From Njordibacter sp937773555 (lineage in GTDB: Bacteria; Pseudomonadota; Gammaproteobacteria; Pseudomonadales; Balneatricaceae): 64,000 nucleotides of DNA. How positions within the stretch are numbered: position 1 is the stretch's first letter; each line of letters starts with the position of its first letter. Of this stretch, positions 36,741-45,084 are shown one piece after another. The stretch is from NCBI RefSeq assembly GCF_047730085.1, contig NZ_CP159830.1, forward strand, positions 620,001-684,000. Reading direction: 5' to 3'. A model generated the notes under the pieces. It was not told where the DNA came from. It searched no databases and was given only the letters and a program-made list of their open reading frames with translations. The translations under genes were made by a program, and so were the position numbers.

Positions 36741-36800
36741 ACACATAAGTTAGTGGGCCATTTTTCCATTTCTTATGTGTATTTATTATATAAGCTTATG
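36741..36800. promoter_or_regulatory. Inverted repeats between dsrE-like gene and soxC
   Basis: ACACATAAG (36741-36749) and CTTATGTGT (36772-36780) are perfect 9-bp inverted arms separated by 22 bases, about two helical turns. A further CTTATG occurs at 36795-36800 inside the palindrome ATAAGCTTAT (36790-36799). Placed between divergent sulfur genes, this is a candidate operator region. Promoter hexamers in this AT-rich DNA are ambiguous. Confidence 0.45.
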
Positions 36801-36898
36801 CCTTTAGGTTATTTTGGAATATGCTACTTTAGTTACTTGTAATATATACTCTATGTTCCGTATCATAACTATACTTTTATAGCCTAGTCATTGTACAT

Positions 36899-38218
36899 AT
36901 GAACACACCTAGCACCCAACAACTGCTGCAAACTATGCAGGATGCCAGTGGACACCTTACTACCAATGACCGGCGTAACTTTTTACGCCGTGGGGTGAGC
37001 TATGTTGCTGGAGCAGCCGCTTTAGGCGGTGTTAGTGTCACTTCTGCTTCGGGTTTAACGAGTAATTTACCACCCAATGAGCCTCAATGGGGTAGACAGC
37101 TTGGAACTGGCGTAGTGGAAAATCCTTACGGATTTCCGTCCCGCCATGAAGCGCAAGTTGTTCGACGAACGGTGCCTTGGTTAACGGCTGAGTCCATTTC
37201 GTCTATTAGTATGAGCCCCATTCAAGACCTCAAAGGCATTATAACGCCTAATGGTTTGGTGTTTGAGCGCTACCACGCCGGTGTGCCAGACATTAACCCA
37301 GACGAACACCGTTTAATGATTCATGGTTTAGTCGACAACCCATTAATCTTTACCATGGAAGACCTTATGCGGTTTCCATCAGTGTCAGAAATTAAATTTA
37401 TTGAATGCCCAGCTAATGGAGGTATGGAATGGCGTGGCCCACAAATGGAAGCGCTACAGTTTACCCATGGTATGTTGAGCTGTTGTGAGTGGACAGGAGT
37501 GCCACTGAAAGTATTACTAGACGCCGCAGGCGTTCAGACTGAAGGCAAGTGGATACTGGCTGAGGGTGCAGATGGTGCTCATATGAGCCGATCTATTCCC
37601 ATAGAAAAAATTCTTGATGATACGTTAGTTGTTTATGCTCAAAATGGTGAAATGTTGCGTCCAGAGCAAGGCTATCCTTTGCGTCTACTTAATCCGGGTT
37701 GGGAAGGTAACACCTCCATTAAATGGTTGCGCCGTATTGAAGTGGGTGACCAACCTTGGCACCATCGTGAGGAAACGTCTAAATACACCGATCTAATGGC
37801 AGATGGTCGGGCGCGCCGCTTTACCTTTGTGCAAGAGTGTAATTCAGTGATTACCAATCCATGCCCAGAGAATCCCATCCGTAGTAAAGGGTTTCTAGAA
37901 ATTGAAGGTATAGCATGGACAGGCCGAGGCAAAGTCAAAGGGGTGGATATATCCTTTGATGGTGGTATCTCGTGGCGTCCAGCGCAACTTAAAGGTTTGG
38001 TGTTAGATAAAGCGCTCACTCGGTTTAGCCTGCACAGTCAATGGCAAGGTGAGCCTTGGTTGATTCAGAGCCGAGCTTATGACGAGACGGGCTATGTGCA
38101 ACCGACCCTAGCTCAACTAAGAGACCAACGCGGTGTGAACTCTATTTATCACAAAAACTCTATCCACACTTGGCAAGTTGGCCCAACAGGCGAGGTGAAA
38201 AATGTTCAGATCACCTAA
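36899..38218 (+). CDS. soxC: Sulfane dehydrogenase subunit SoxC
   Basis: Periplasmic molybdenum-cofactor subunit of Sox(CD)2, which oxidises the outer sulfane sulfur on SoxY with six electrons. 439 residues. Twin-arginine signal NDRRNFLRRG near residues 24-33, as needed for folded molybdoprotein export. Cofactor region IECPANGGMEWRGPQ and the SoxC segment THGMLSCCEWTGVPL; C-terminal dimerisation domain present. It overlaps soxD by 17 bases. A SoxCD-containing pathway oxidises thiosulfate fully to sulfate without storing sulfur globules. Confidence 0.96.
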   Translation: MNTPSTQQLLQTMQDASGHLTTNDRRNFLRRGVSYVAGAAALGGVSVTSASGLTSNLPPNEPQWGRQLGTGVVENPYGFPSRHEAQVVRRTVPWLTAESISSISMSPIQDLKGIITPNGLVFERYHAGVPDINPDEHRLMIHGLVDNPLIFTMEDLMRFPSVSEIKFIECPANGGMEWRGPQMEALQFTHGMLSCCEWTGVPLKVLLDAAGVQTEGKWILAEGADGAHMSRSIPIEKILDDTLVVYAQNGEMLRPEQGYPLRLLNPGWEGNTSIKWLRRIEVGDQPWHHREETSKYTDLMADGRARRFTFVQECNSVITNPCPENPIRSKGFLEIEGIAWTGRGKVKGVDISFDGGISWRPAQLKGLVLDKALTRFSLHSQWQGEPWLIQSRAYDETGYVQPTLAQLRDQRGVNSIYHKNSIHTWQVGPTGEVKNVQIT

Positions 38219-39224
38219 GTCTACATTCGCTCTAGTCTTGTTTGCCTGTCTTGCGCCGGGTGTCTGTTATGCTCAAGGCTACCAAATTGGCACGGCGGCA
38301 ACTGCAGTTGAAATCGCGGGCTGGGACATTGATATTCGCCCCGACGGCAAAGGTTTGCCAGCGGGCAGCGGTAATGCTGTAAATGGTGAAGAGACCTACG
38401 AAACCTTTTGTGCTTCATGCCATGGTGTATTCGGCGAAGGAGAAGGCCGGTGGCCCGTTTTGACTGGTGGTGAAGGGACGTTAGCAGATGATCGTCCCGT
38501 TAAGACTGTAGGTAGCTATTGGCCTTACGCCAGCACGCTGTTTGATTACATTCGCCGTGCGATGCCGTTCAACGCACCAATGAGTTTGAATGATCAGCAG
38601 GTTTACGACACCACCGCTTATGTGCTTTACATGAACGACATAATCGAAGAAGACTTTGAACTGTCCCAAGATAATTTGGCACACGTGGAAATGCCTAATC
38701 AAGGTGGTTTTTATGTGGATAATCGCCCAGACGTGGCTAACCCACGCTGTATGGTAAATTGTGCAGATCCAGATAGCATGATGATGCAAAGTTCTTTAGC
38801 AGGGGTGACACCCATTGGCCATTTTGTTGAAGGTGCTGATGCACCTGCGGCAAGCCATTCGGGTCAAGATGAATTAGAAGCCAGTAAAGAAGCTGAACGT
38901 AAGGCAGCTATTACAGGTGAAGAATTAGTTGCTCCAGTTGCCCAGGAAGCTACGGCGATGAGTGATCAAGCTATGGCGGGCGAAGCGACGTATAAGGCCG
39001 CCTGCGGCGTTTGTCACACCAGCGGTTTAGCAGGTGCACCTAAAGTGGATGACGCCGATGCGTGGTCTGAAAGAATTCAGCAAGGAACTGATTTATTGAT
39101 TATTCATGCATTACAGGGGTATGCTGGTGCCGAAGGGTATATGCCAGCCAAAGGTGGAAGAGCTGATTTATCAGACGAAGCAGTGACCAATGCGGTCCTA
39201 TTTATGGTGGAATCTCAACAATAA
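38202..39224 (+). CDS. soxD: Sulfane dehydrogenase cytochrome subunit SoxD
   Basis: Periplasmic dihaem cytochrome c partner of SoxC. 340 residues with a signal peptide (about 1-25, ending CYAQG). The haem motifs are C70-ASCH74 and C268-GVCH272. An alanine/glutamate-rich linker (about 210-255) joins the two cytochrome domains. Its start overlaps soxC by 17 bases and its stop touches the next frame, so soxCDX are tightly coupled. Confidence 0.95.
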   Translation: MFRSPKSTFALVLFACLAPGVCYAQGYQIGTAATAVEIAGWDIDIRPDGKGLPAGSGNAVNGEETYETFCASCHGVFGEGEGRWPVLTGGEGTLADDRPVKTVGSYWPYASTLFDYIRRAMPFNAPMSLNDQQVYDTTAYVLYMNDIIEEDFELSQDNLAHVEMPNQGGFYVDNRPDVANPRCMVNCADPDSMMMQSSLAGVTPIGHFVEGADAPAASHSGQDELEASKEAERKAAITGEELVAPVAQEATAMSDQAMAGEATYKAACGVCHTSGLAGAPKVDDADAWSERIQQGTDLLIIHALQGYAGAEGYMPAKGGRADLSDEAVTNAVLFMVESQQ

Positions 39225-39262
39225 TGTTTAGACTTCATGAAGAAAAAAACGAGGAAAACCCA

Positions 39263-39619
39263 ATGCGCAAAAGTATAATAAAGCACGCGTTACTCGGTTT
39301 GGTGTTGGTCGGAGCGTCAACAATGACGTTGGCCTCTGCCGATCAAATAGCCAAAGGTAAAGCACTTTATCTGAATAAAAAAGCGGGCAACTGTATTGCT
39401 TGCCACATGATTCCTGATCCAGATGCCAAGTTGCCTGGAAATCAAGGCCCTCCTTTAGTCGCCATGAAAGCACGCTTTCCTGATCCAAAGGTACTTAGAG
39501 CCCAAATTTGGGATCCAACTGTGAAAAACCCGACAACGATAATGCCTCCATTTGGTAAGCATTGGATCTTATCTGAAGACGATATAGACGCCATCGTGGC
39601 TTACTTATATCAGTACTAA
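39263..39619 (+). CDS. soxX: Cytochrome SoxX
   Basis: Small monohaem cytochrome c of the SoxXA complex, which attaches thiosulfate to SoxY. ATG 39263 follows GAGG at eight bases, giving 118 residues; the frame extends back to 39224, but the extra residues (MFRLHEEKN...) would spoil the signal peptide. The haem motif is C44-IACH48, and the distal methionine is likely in TIMPPFGKH. Ends with IDAIVAYLYQY as in SoxX. Confidence 0.94.
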   Translation: MRKSIIKHALLGLVLVGASTMTLASADQIAKGKALYLNKKAGNCIACHMIPDPDAKLPGNQGPPLVAMKARFPDPKVLRAQIWDPTVKNPTTIMPPFGKHWILSEDDIDAIVAYLYQY

Positions 39620-39666
39620 ACTATATTTCAGTGCCATTTAACTAAACGTGGCAAAGGACTAAATCA

Positions 39667-40122
39667 ATGATGAATCGAAGAAGTGTTTTAAAAGCGGTGT
39701 TTACCGGTGGCTTAGTTGCCGGTATGGGTGTACTCATGCCACGCGTAGCCATGGCAGCATGGTCTAAAATAGCATTTGAAGCTAAGTCACAAGACGCCGC
39801 TATGGGTGCCTTGTACGGCGCTGATCCCAGTGCTAGTGCAGAAGTTACACTTAAAGCACCAGATATTGCCGAAAACGGTGCTGTTGTTCCTGTTAGTGTG
39901 AAAAGCAGTTTAGCTGGCGTCACTAGTATTGCTTTATTTGTGGCCAATAATCCACAACCATTAGCGGCACAGTTCACTATCCCCGAAGGGACATTGGCCA
40001 ACGTGTCTTGTCGTATTCGAATGGGCAAAACATCTGACGTAACGGCAGTCGTTACGACAGCTAGTGGTGTATTTAGTGCTTCTAAAGAAGTGAAAGTAAC
40101 AATTGGCGGCTGCGGCGGCTAA
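39667..40122 (+). CDS. soxY: Sulfur carrier subunit SoxY
   Basis: Periplasmic carrier to which thiosulfate and its oxidation intermediates are covalently bound. 151 residues. An N-terminal twin-arginine-like signal (MMNRRSVLKAVFTGG) suggests export as a folded SoxYZ complex. The C-terminal swinging arm ends GGCGG, with the carrier cysteine at C149. soxZ follows 22 bases later. Confidence 0.96.
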   Translation: MMNRRSVLKAVFTGGLVAGMGVLMPRVAMAAWSKIAFEAKSQDAAMGALYGADPSASAEVTLKAPDIAENGAVVPVSVKSSLAGVTSIALFVANNPQPLAAQFTIPEGTLANVSCRIRMGKTSDVTAVVTTASGVFSASKEVKVTIGGCGG

Positions 40123-40144
40123 CGGCGAACTAGGAGAAATTATC

Positions 40145-40459
40145 ATGGCAAAAGGTATTTTACGCGCCAAAGCAAAAGTCAAAGGCGACAATACAGTAGT
40201 AAAAATTATGGCTAAGCACGCTATGGAAACGGGTAACCGAAAAGATAAGAGTGGTAACAAGATTCCGGCTAAGTTTATTCAAACCCTAAGTATTGCCTAT
40301 AACGGAAAAACTGTTATGGAAACCAACATGGGGACCGCTATTTCTAAGAACCCATACTTAGCGTTCACCTTTGTTGGTGGCGCTAAAGGTGACGAATTGC
40401 AAATGACATGGACGGAAAACACGGGCGCTAGCGCTACGGAAACCGCCAAAATTAAGTAG
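40145..40459 (+). CDS. soxZ: Sulfur carrier partner SoxZ
   Basis: Immunoglobulin-fold partner of SoxY; it has no signal peptide and is exported as a SoxYZ dimer. 104 residues from ATG 40145, behind a strong AGGAG; an upstream in-frame start at 40103 overlapping soxY is unlikely. Family segments GNRKDKSGNKIPAKFIQ and SKNPYLAFTFVGGAKGD are present. Confidence 0.95.
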   Translation: MAKGILRAKAKVKGDNTVVKIMAKHAMETGNRKDKSGNKIPAKFIQTLSIAYNGKTVMETNMGTAISKNPYLAFTFVGGAKGDELQMTWTENTGASATETAKIK

Positions 40460-40495
40460 CCGGCAACGGCGACTCTATAGCAAGAGGCAGCAGAT

Positions 40496-41356
40496 ATGAA
40501 AATAATAAAATCACTGTTAGTCGGCGCATCCTTAGCGCTTGTAGCCAGTATCACCCAAGCCGCTAGTAGCGGCAATACTCTGGCATCAGTTGATCCAGAA
40601 GCAGACCGCTTAGCAATGCAAAGTTTCTTCCAGAAGCGCTTTCCACAAGTGCCGTTAGATGACTATGTCAATGGCATTTATTCCCTAGACGCCGGTTCAC
40701 GCGAACAATGGGAAGAAATTGAAGAGTTTCCTCCTTATGAATTTGATATTGAAGAAGGTGAGATTCTATTCAATACAGCCTTTGCCAACGGTAAGTCTTA
40801 TGCAGGCTGTTTTGCTAACGCTGGCATTGGTATTCGCCAGAATTTTCCTCGTTGGGATGAATCCCAAGGTAAAATAGTCACCTTAGAGTTAGCTATTAAT
40901 CAGTGTCGTGAAGCTAATGGTGAGAAAAAGCTCGGCTGGAAAAAAGGTAAAATTGCCCAGATTTCTGCCTATATGGCCTACACGTCGCGAGACAATGTAT
41001 TTGATGTGCAAATTCCAAATGATGAAGCTAAAGCCGCTTACTTAGATGGCAAGCAAAGCTTTTACACCCGCCGTGGTCAATTGAATATGAGTTGTGCTAA
41101 CTGCCACATTGCAGGTGCTAATATTCTTATTCGTGCAGACTTGCCAGGACCTACCTTAGGGCACGTCACACACTTTCCAGTGTTCCGTTCCAAGTGGGGC
41201 GAGCTAGGTACATTGCAGCGCCGCTATGGTGGTTGTCAAAAGAACGTACGTGGTGTGCCACAGAAAACTCAGGGTGAAAAATTTCGTAACTTAGAGTTTT
41301 TCCAAACGTATATGTCGAATGGGTTAGTGGTTAATGGCCCTGGCGCACGTAAATAA
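40496..41356 (+). CDS. soxA: L-cysteine S-thiosulfotransferase SoxA, monohaem type
   Basis: Catalytic cytochrome subunit of SoxXA, which forms the thiosulfate-SoxY disulfide in the periplasm. 286 residues with a signal peptide (about 1-22, ITQAA). Only one CxxCH is present (C200-ANCH204). The first haem site of dihaem SoxA is replaced by two lone cysteines, C105 and C137, expected to form a disulfide. The active-site cysteine is C247 in RRYGGCQKN. Followed closely by a SoxK-like gene, as is usual for monohaem SoxA systems. Confidence 0.95.
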   Translation: MKIIKSLLVGASLALVASITQAASSGNTLASVDPEADRLAMQSFFQKRFPQVPLDDYVNGIYSLDAGSREQWEEIEEFPPYEFDIEEGEILFNTAFANGKSYAGCFANAGIGIRQNFPRWDESQGKIVTLELAINQCREANGEKKLGWKKGKIAQISAYMAYTSRDNVFDVQIPNDEAKAAYLDGKQSFYTRRGQLNMSCANCHIAGANILIRADLPGPTLGHVTHFPVFRSKWGELGTLQRRYGGCQKNVRGVPQKTQGEKFRNLEFFQTYMSNGLVVNGPGARK

Positions 41357-41374
41357 GCAGACGAGGAGAACAAC

Positions 41375-41797
41375 ATGAAAAAGACGATTTCCCTTGTGGC
41401 GGCGTTGATGATGATATCCGGCGTTGTCGCTGCACACCCTTTTAATGAAGCCTTTAATGAGCAACGCGCCATGTATGGCAAAGGTCATAGCTTTACGTGG
41501 GATGGCCAAACCTACATTACGGATCATCCTGAAGAAGTGGCTGCAGCAGCAGAAGCGAACGCTGCTAATGCAACTAAGTTGCTTGCATCGGCGAAAGCCA
41601 AGTATGCAGAAGTAATGGCAGTTGACTTTGGTTGGACCTTAACCAAAAATTTACTTAAGTCTTCCAATAAGGCGCTTGAAGCTGGTGACTTCCGTAAATC
41701 TATGAATATATCGGCCCAAGCTGAATATCATTCACGTATGGGCATTGCGCAGTATCACCAATCCCAAACTGAATGGATTATGGCTGTACCTGAATAA
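41375..41797 (+). CDS. SoxK-like SoxXA-binding protein
   Basis: 140-residue secreted protein (signal peptide about 1-20, ending VVAAHP). The C-terminal half is helical and alanine-rich, with the pattern FGWTLTKNLLKSSNKALEAG, then DFRKSMNISAQAEYHSRMG, which resembles SoxK/SAXB proteins that bind SoxXA and raise its activity. Gene position after a monohaem soxA supports this. The N-terminal part (NEAFNEQRAMYGKGHSFTW) is not one I recognise. Confidence 0.65.
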   Translation: MKKTISLVAALMMISGVVAAHPFNEAFNEQRAMYGKGHSFTWDGQTYITDHPEEVAAAAEANAANATKLLASAKAKYAEVMAVDFGWTLTKNLLKSSNKALEAGDFRKSMNISAQAEYHSRMGIAQYHQSQTEWIMAVPE

Positions 41798-41819
41798 GGT
41801 TTATGGTTGAAAAACACAC

Positions 41820-41863
41820 AAGCCCACGTTCTGCTGTCATGGCAGTTCGGTGGGCTTATTTTT
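41820..41863 (+). terminator. Intrinsic terminator inside the sox cluster
   Basis: AAGCCCAC (41820-41827) pairs with GTGGGCTT (41850-41857), with an inner CTGC/GCAG stem, followed by ATTTTT. It lies 23 bases after the soxK-like stop and 31 bases before soxB, so it should separate or attenuate expression of the two halves of the cluster. Confidence 0.82.
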
Positions 41864-41894
41864 AAGCTTAATTAAGTCATCATAGGAATCTGTC

Positions 41895-43655
41895 ATGTCT
41901 ACTAGCCGTCGCGACTTTGCTCGTTTAATGGGAATTGCCGCAGTGTCGGGGGTGTTGCCTAGCCAAGGCTATGCCGCACAGAAAAAACCTGCAGACTTTT
42001 ATGAAGTGCCTAACTTTGGTAATGCTCGTTTGCTGCACATGACTGATTGTCATGGCCAGCTTAACCCCGTGTACTTTAGAGAACCTAGCATCAATTTAGG
42101 CATTGGTGCAGCCTATGGCAAAGCTCCCCACATGGTAGGTAATAAATTTCTTGATCATTTTGATATAGCCCAGGGGTCTATGGAAGCCTATGCTTTTACC
42201 TATTTGAACTTTGAAAAAGCAGCGCAAGAGTACGGTAAAGTTGGCGGTTTTGCCCATCTTAAAACCTTGGTGGATAGGCTTCGCACAAGCTATGGAAGTG
42301 AGAATACGTTATTTTTAGATGGCGGCGATACCTGGCAAGGCTCTGGTATTAACTTTAAATCTCGTGGCATGGACATGGTGCGGGCATGTAACTTATTAGG
42401 TGTTGATATAATGACGGGCCACTGGGAGTTCACTTATCATCAACAAGAAATTTTACATAACATCAGCCAATTTAATGGTGAGTTTTTAGCTCAAAATGTT
42501 CTCATTACTGAAGACGCTTTATTTGATGGTGCCGATGAGTATATTTATGATGAAGATTCAATGCGTGTTTTTAAGCCTTATAGCATTCGTGAGATGGGTG
42601 GTGCACGTGTCGCTATTATTGGGCAAGCATTTCCAAGGGTGAAAATTGCTAACCCTGCGCGTTTTGTGCCAGATTGGAGCTTTGATATCAATGGCGACAT
42701 GATGCAAGAGTTAGTTGATGACTTGCGCCAAAATCAAGGTGTTGACGCGGTAGTTGTGTTGTCCCACAACGGCATGGATGTTGACGTAGCTATGGCTCAA
42801 AGGGTTACAGGCATTGATGCTATTTTGGGGGGGCACACCCATGATGGCGTACCTACACCGACACAAGTGAAAAATAATGCTCACACTACACTCGTGTGTA
42901 ATGGTGGATCCAATGGTAAGTTCTTAGGCGTATTGGATCTAGATATTGGCAAGGGCAAAGTTAACGGTTTCAGATATCGTTTGTTACCTGTGTTCTCTGA
43001 ATTGTTGCCTGCAAACCCAGAAATGACAGCACTTATTGCAGCAGAGCGCGCGCCTTATAGCAGCTGGATGGATGAAGAGCTGGCTGTTGCAGACGAAGTG
43101 TTATACCGCCGTGGTAACTTTAATGGCACATTCGATCAGGTTATTTGTGACGCTTTACGCAGTCACTATGACGCACAAATTTCCTTATCTCCAGGTTTCC
43201 GTTGGGGAACAAGTGTATTACAAGGTCAGACGATTACTATGGAACGTGTATTAGACCAAACCTGCACGACTTACCCCGAAACCTACGCCCGCGATATGAC
43301 GGGGGAAGACATTAAACTCATTTTAGAAGATGTGGCTGACAACATTTTTAACCCAGAACCCTACCTGCAGTCTGGTGGTGACATGGTTCGCTTAGGAGGT
43401 TTAGACTACCGTTGTGATCCACTGGCAGCCATGGGCTCTCGTATCGACGAAATGCGCTTAGACAACGGTACTGTAATTGAAGCCAGTAAGACCTATCGTG
43501 TCGCCGGTTGGGCTACCGTAGGGTCACGTTCTGAAGGGGATAACATTTGGGATATAGTGGCACAACATTTACGTGACCAGCAAGAAGTCAAAATTGGCAA
43601 GCTTAATACGCCTGTTTTGGTTAATGTGGCTGGTAACCCAGGCTACAAAGCTTAG
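41895..43655 (+). CDS. soxB: S-sulfosulfanyl-L-cysteine sulfohydrolase SoxB
   Basis: Periplasmic dimanganese hydrolase that releases sulfate from SoxY-bound thiosulfonate. 586 residues. The twin-arginine signal is STSRRDFARLMG (residues 2-13). Metal ligands of the metallophosphoesterase core: D51 and H53 (MTDCHGQ), D145 (DGGDTWQGSG), H176 in the SoxB-specific GHWEFTY, then LSHNG and GGHTHDG. The 5'-nucleotidase C-terminal domain is complete. It follows an intrinsic terminator and has a weak TAGGAA ribosome-binding site. Confidence 0.97.
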   Translation: MSTSRRDFARLMGIAAVSGVLPSQGYAAQKKPADFYEVPNFGNARLLHMTDCHGQLNPVYFREPSINLGIGAAYGKAPHMVGNKFLDHFDIAQGSMEAYAFTYLNFEKAAQEYGKVGGFAHLKTLVDRLRTSYGSENTLFLDGGDTWQGSGINFKSRGMDMVRACNLLGVDIMTGHWEFTYHQQEILHNISQFNGEFLAQNVLITEDALFDGADEYIYDEDSMRVFKPYSIREMGGARVAIIGQAFPRVKIANPARFVPDWSFDINGDMMQELVDDLRQNQGVDAVVVLSHNGMDVDVAMAQRVTGIDAILGGHTHDGVPTPTQVKNNAHTTLVCNGGSNGKFLGVLDLDIGKGKVNGFRYRLLPVFSELLPANPEMTALIAAERAPYSSWMDEELAVADEVLYRRGNFNGTFDQVICDALRSHYDAQISLSPGFRWGTSVLQGQTITMERVLDQTCTTYPETYARDMTGEDIKLILEDVADNIFNPEPYLQSGGDMVRLGGLDYRCDPLAAMGSRIDEMRLDNGTVIEASKTYRVAGWATVGSRSEGDNIWDIVAQHLRDQQEVKIGKLNTPVLVNVAGNPGYKA

Positions 43656-43665
43656 TGAGGTGGTT

Positions 43666-44586
43666 ATGAAAAAATACATACAAGGCGTACTTATTGCATC
43701 TTTTTTTAGCCTACATTTCGGCCTAATAAGCACTGTAGTGAGTGCAGAAGAAATTACCATTAAGTCAGGTGAGTTGGGTTTAAATGCTGTGTTAAACGTA
43801 GCGGCCGAATCCATTAATAATGGCCCACTGATTTTGCTGGTGCATGGTACTCTTGCTCACAATGGCATGGAGATTATTGCCAGCTTGCAATCATTATTGG
43901 CTGATGAAGCTGTGAACAGCCTTGCTATTAATTTAAGCCTAGGCATCGATAATCGTCATGGTGCGTTCGATTGTACTGCGCCTCATGAGCACCGCCATGA
44001 AGACGCTTTAACTGAAATTGGCACTTGGGTTGAGTGGCTTAAGGGGCAAGGCGTAAATCAAATCCTACTTGCTGGCCACTCAAGGGGTGGCAGTCAGGTT
44101 GCGGCCTATAGCCAAAACCCAGATGCGAGTATTCTAGGTCAAGTACTAATAGCACCTGGGACTTGGAACCCTGAATATGTCGCAACAGCCTACTACAATC
44201 GTTACCAAAAACGCTTGCCTACCCTCATTGACGTGGCGAATCAGCAAGCCACCAATGGGTGGATGCCCGAACCTACAGACTTTATATACTGTAATAATGC
44301 ACCTAAAGTAAAAGCAGCCAGCTTTTTATCCTATTATCAGCCGCCACAAACCCTTAATACTCCAGATCTATTAGTTGAAGGTGGCCTTCACACTGTGATT
44401 TTGGCTGGCAGTGAAGACACGGTAGTTAAGGACTTGCCAGAGCAGTTAGAGCTTCAGGAATTCTCAAATGTTGAATTTATTTTAGTAGATGGAGCAGATC
44501 ATTACTTCCGAGATTTATATTCTGATGACATAGTGGAAGCGATATTAGACAGCATCGAGTCTTTAACCAAAGGGGATGAAAGCTAA
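43666..44586 (+). CDS. Secreted alpha/beta hydrolase of the sox cluster
   Basis: 306 residues from ATG 43666 (GTGAGG six bases upstream); the longer frame from 43573 inside soxB is rejected. Signal peptide about 1-29 (FGLISTVVSAEE). Core motifs: LLVHGTLAHNG, nucleophile in GHSRGGSQ, acid in AGSEDTVV, histidine in DGADHYF. Ten bases after soxB. Its substrate is unknown; secreted hydrolases of this kind recur near sox genes, but no function is established that I know of. Confidence 0.8.
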   Translation: MKKYIQGVLIASFFSLHFGLISTVVSAEEITIKSGELGLNAVLNVAAESINNGPLILLVHGTLAHNGMEIIASLQSLLADEAVNSLAINLSLGIDNRHGAFDCTAPHEHRHEDALTEIGTWVEWLKGQGVNQILLAGHSRGGSQVAAYSQNPDASILGQVLIAPGTWNPEYVATAYYNRYQKRLPTLIDVANQQATNGWMPEPTDFIYCNNAPKVKAASFLSYYQPPQTLNTPDLLVEGGLHTVILAGSEDTVVKDLPEQLELQEFSNVEFILVDGADHYFRDLYSDDIVEAILDSIESLTKGDES

Positions 44587-45069
44587 ATGAACAATGATTG
44601 GCGTGCAAAGCCATTGCACTGGCTGGTGTTTTTAATGCTTTGGGTACCTAATGGGCATGCAAACCAAGATGATACTTTTCCAATGTTTCAAGACAGCCGT
44701 TTACTAAAGCCAAACAAGGTGTTGGTATTGCTGGCTGAAGTTGAGAATTGTAGCTTTTGCAAACGAGTAAAAGAAGATTTCTTATTTCCGTTAACCATGG
44801 ACCCTAACTTGGAACCCTTGTTTCAAGTTAGGCGCATAGACTTGAATTCACAGCAACTGTTGACCGATTTTTCAGCACAAAGAATTTCTCAACAAGACCT
44901 TGCCCAGGTTTTATTTGCTGACTTTTCACCAACCCTAATTTTTCTAAATCCGCGCTCTGGAGAACGCATTGGGGAAGATATTGTTGGGTTGGTCACACCT
45001 GATTTTTATGGTTTTTACTTGCAACAACAAATAGTTCAATCTCATGAACTACTAACTGGGCAGCTTTAG
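44587..45069 (+). CDS. Periplasmic thioredoxin-like protein (SoxW/SoxS type)
   Basis: 160 residues with an N-terminal hydrophobic signal (about 9-26, WLVFLMLWVPNGHA) and a thioredoxin motif C55-SFC58. Begins directly after the preceding stop. Thioredoxins of this type (SoxW or SoxS) reduce and reactivate SoxYZ when its carrier cysteine is blocked. The cis-proline region is SPTLIFLNP. Distinguishing SoxW from SoxS by eye is not reliable. Confidence 0.82.
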   Translation: MNNDWRAKPLHWLVFLMLWVPNGHANQDDTFPMFQDSRLLKPNKVLVLLAEVENCSFCKRVKEDFLFPLTMDPNLEPLFQVRRIDLNSQQLLTDFSAQRISQQDLAQVLFADFSPTLIFLNPRSGERIGEDIVGLVTPDFYGFYLQQQIVQSHELLTGQL

Positions 45070-45084
45070 CCCTTGGAGAAAATG

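Noticed and set aside
39224..39262. Upstream start for soxX at 39224
   Set aside because: The added residues are charged and spoil the signal peptide, while ATG 39263 is well placed behind GAGG.
43573..43665. Longer start for the secreted hydrolase overlapping soxB
   Set aside because: It would bury the signal peptide; ATG 43666 has a good ribosome-binding site and leaves a normal gap.
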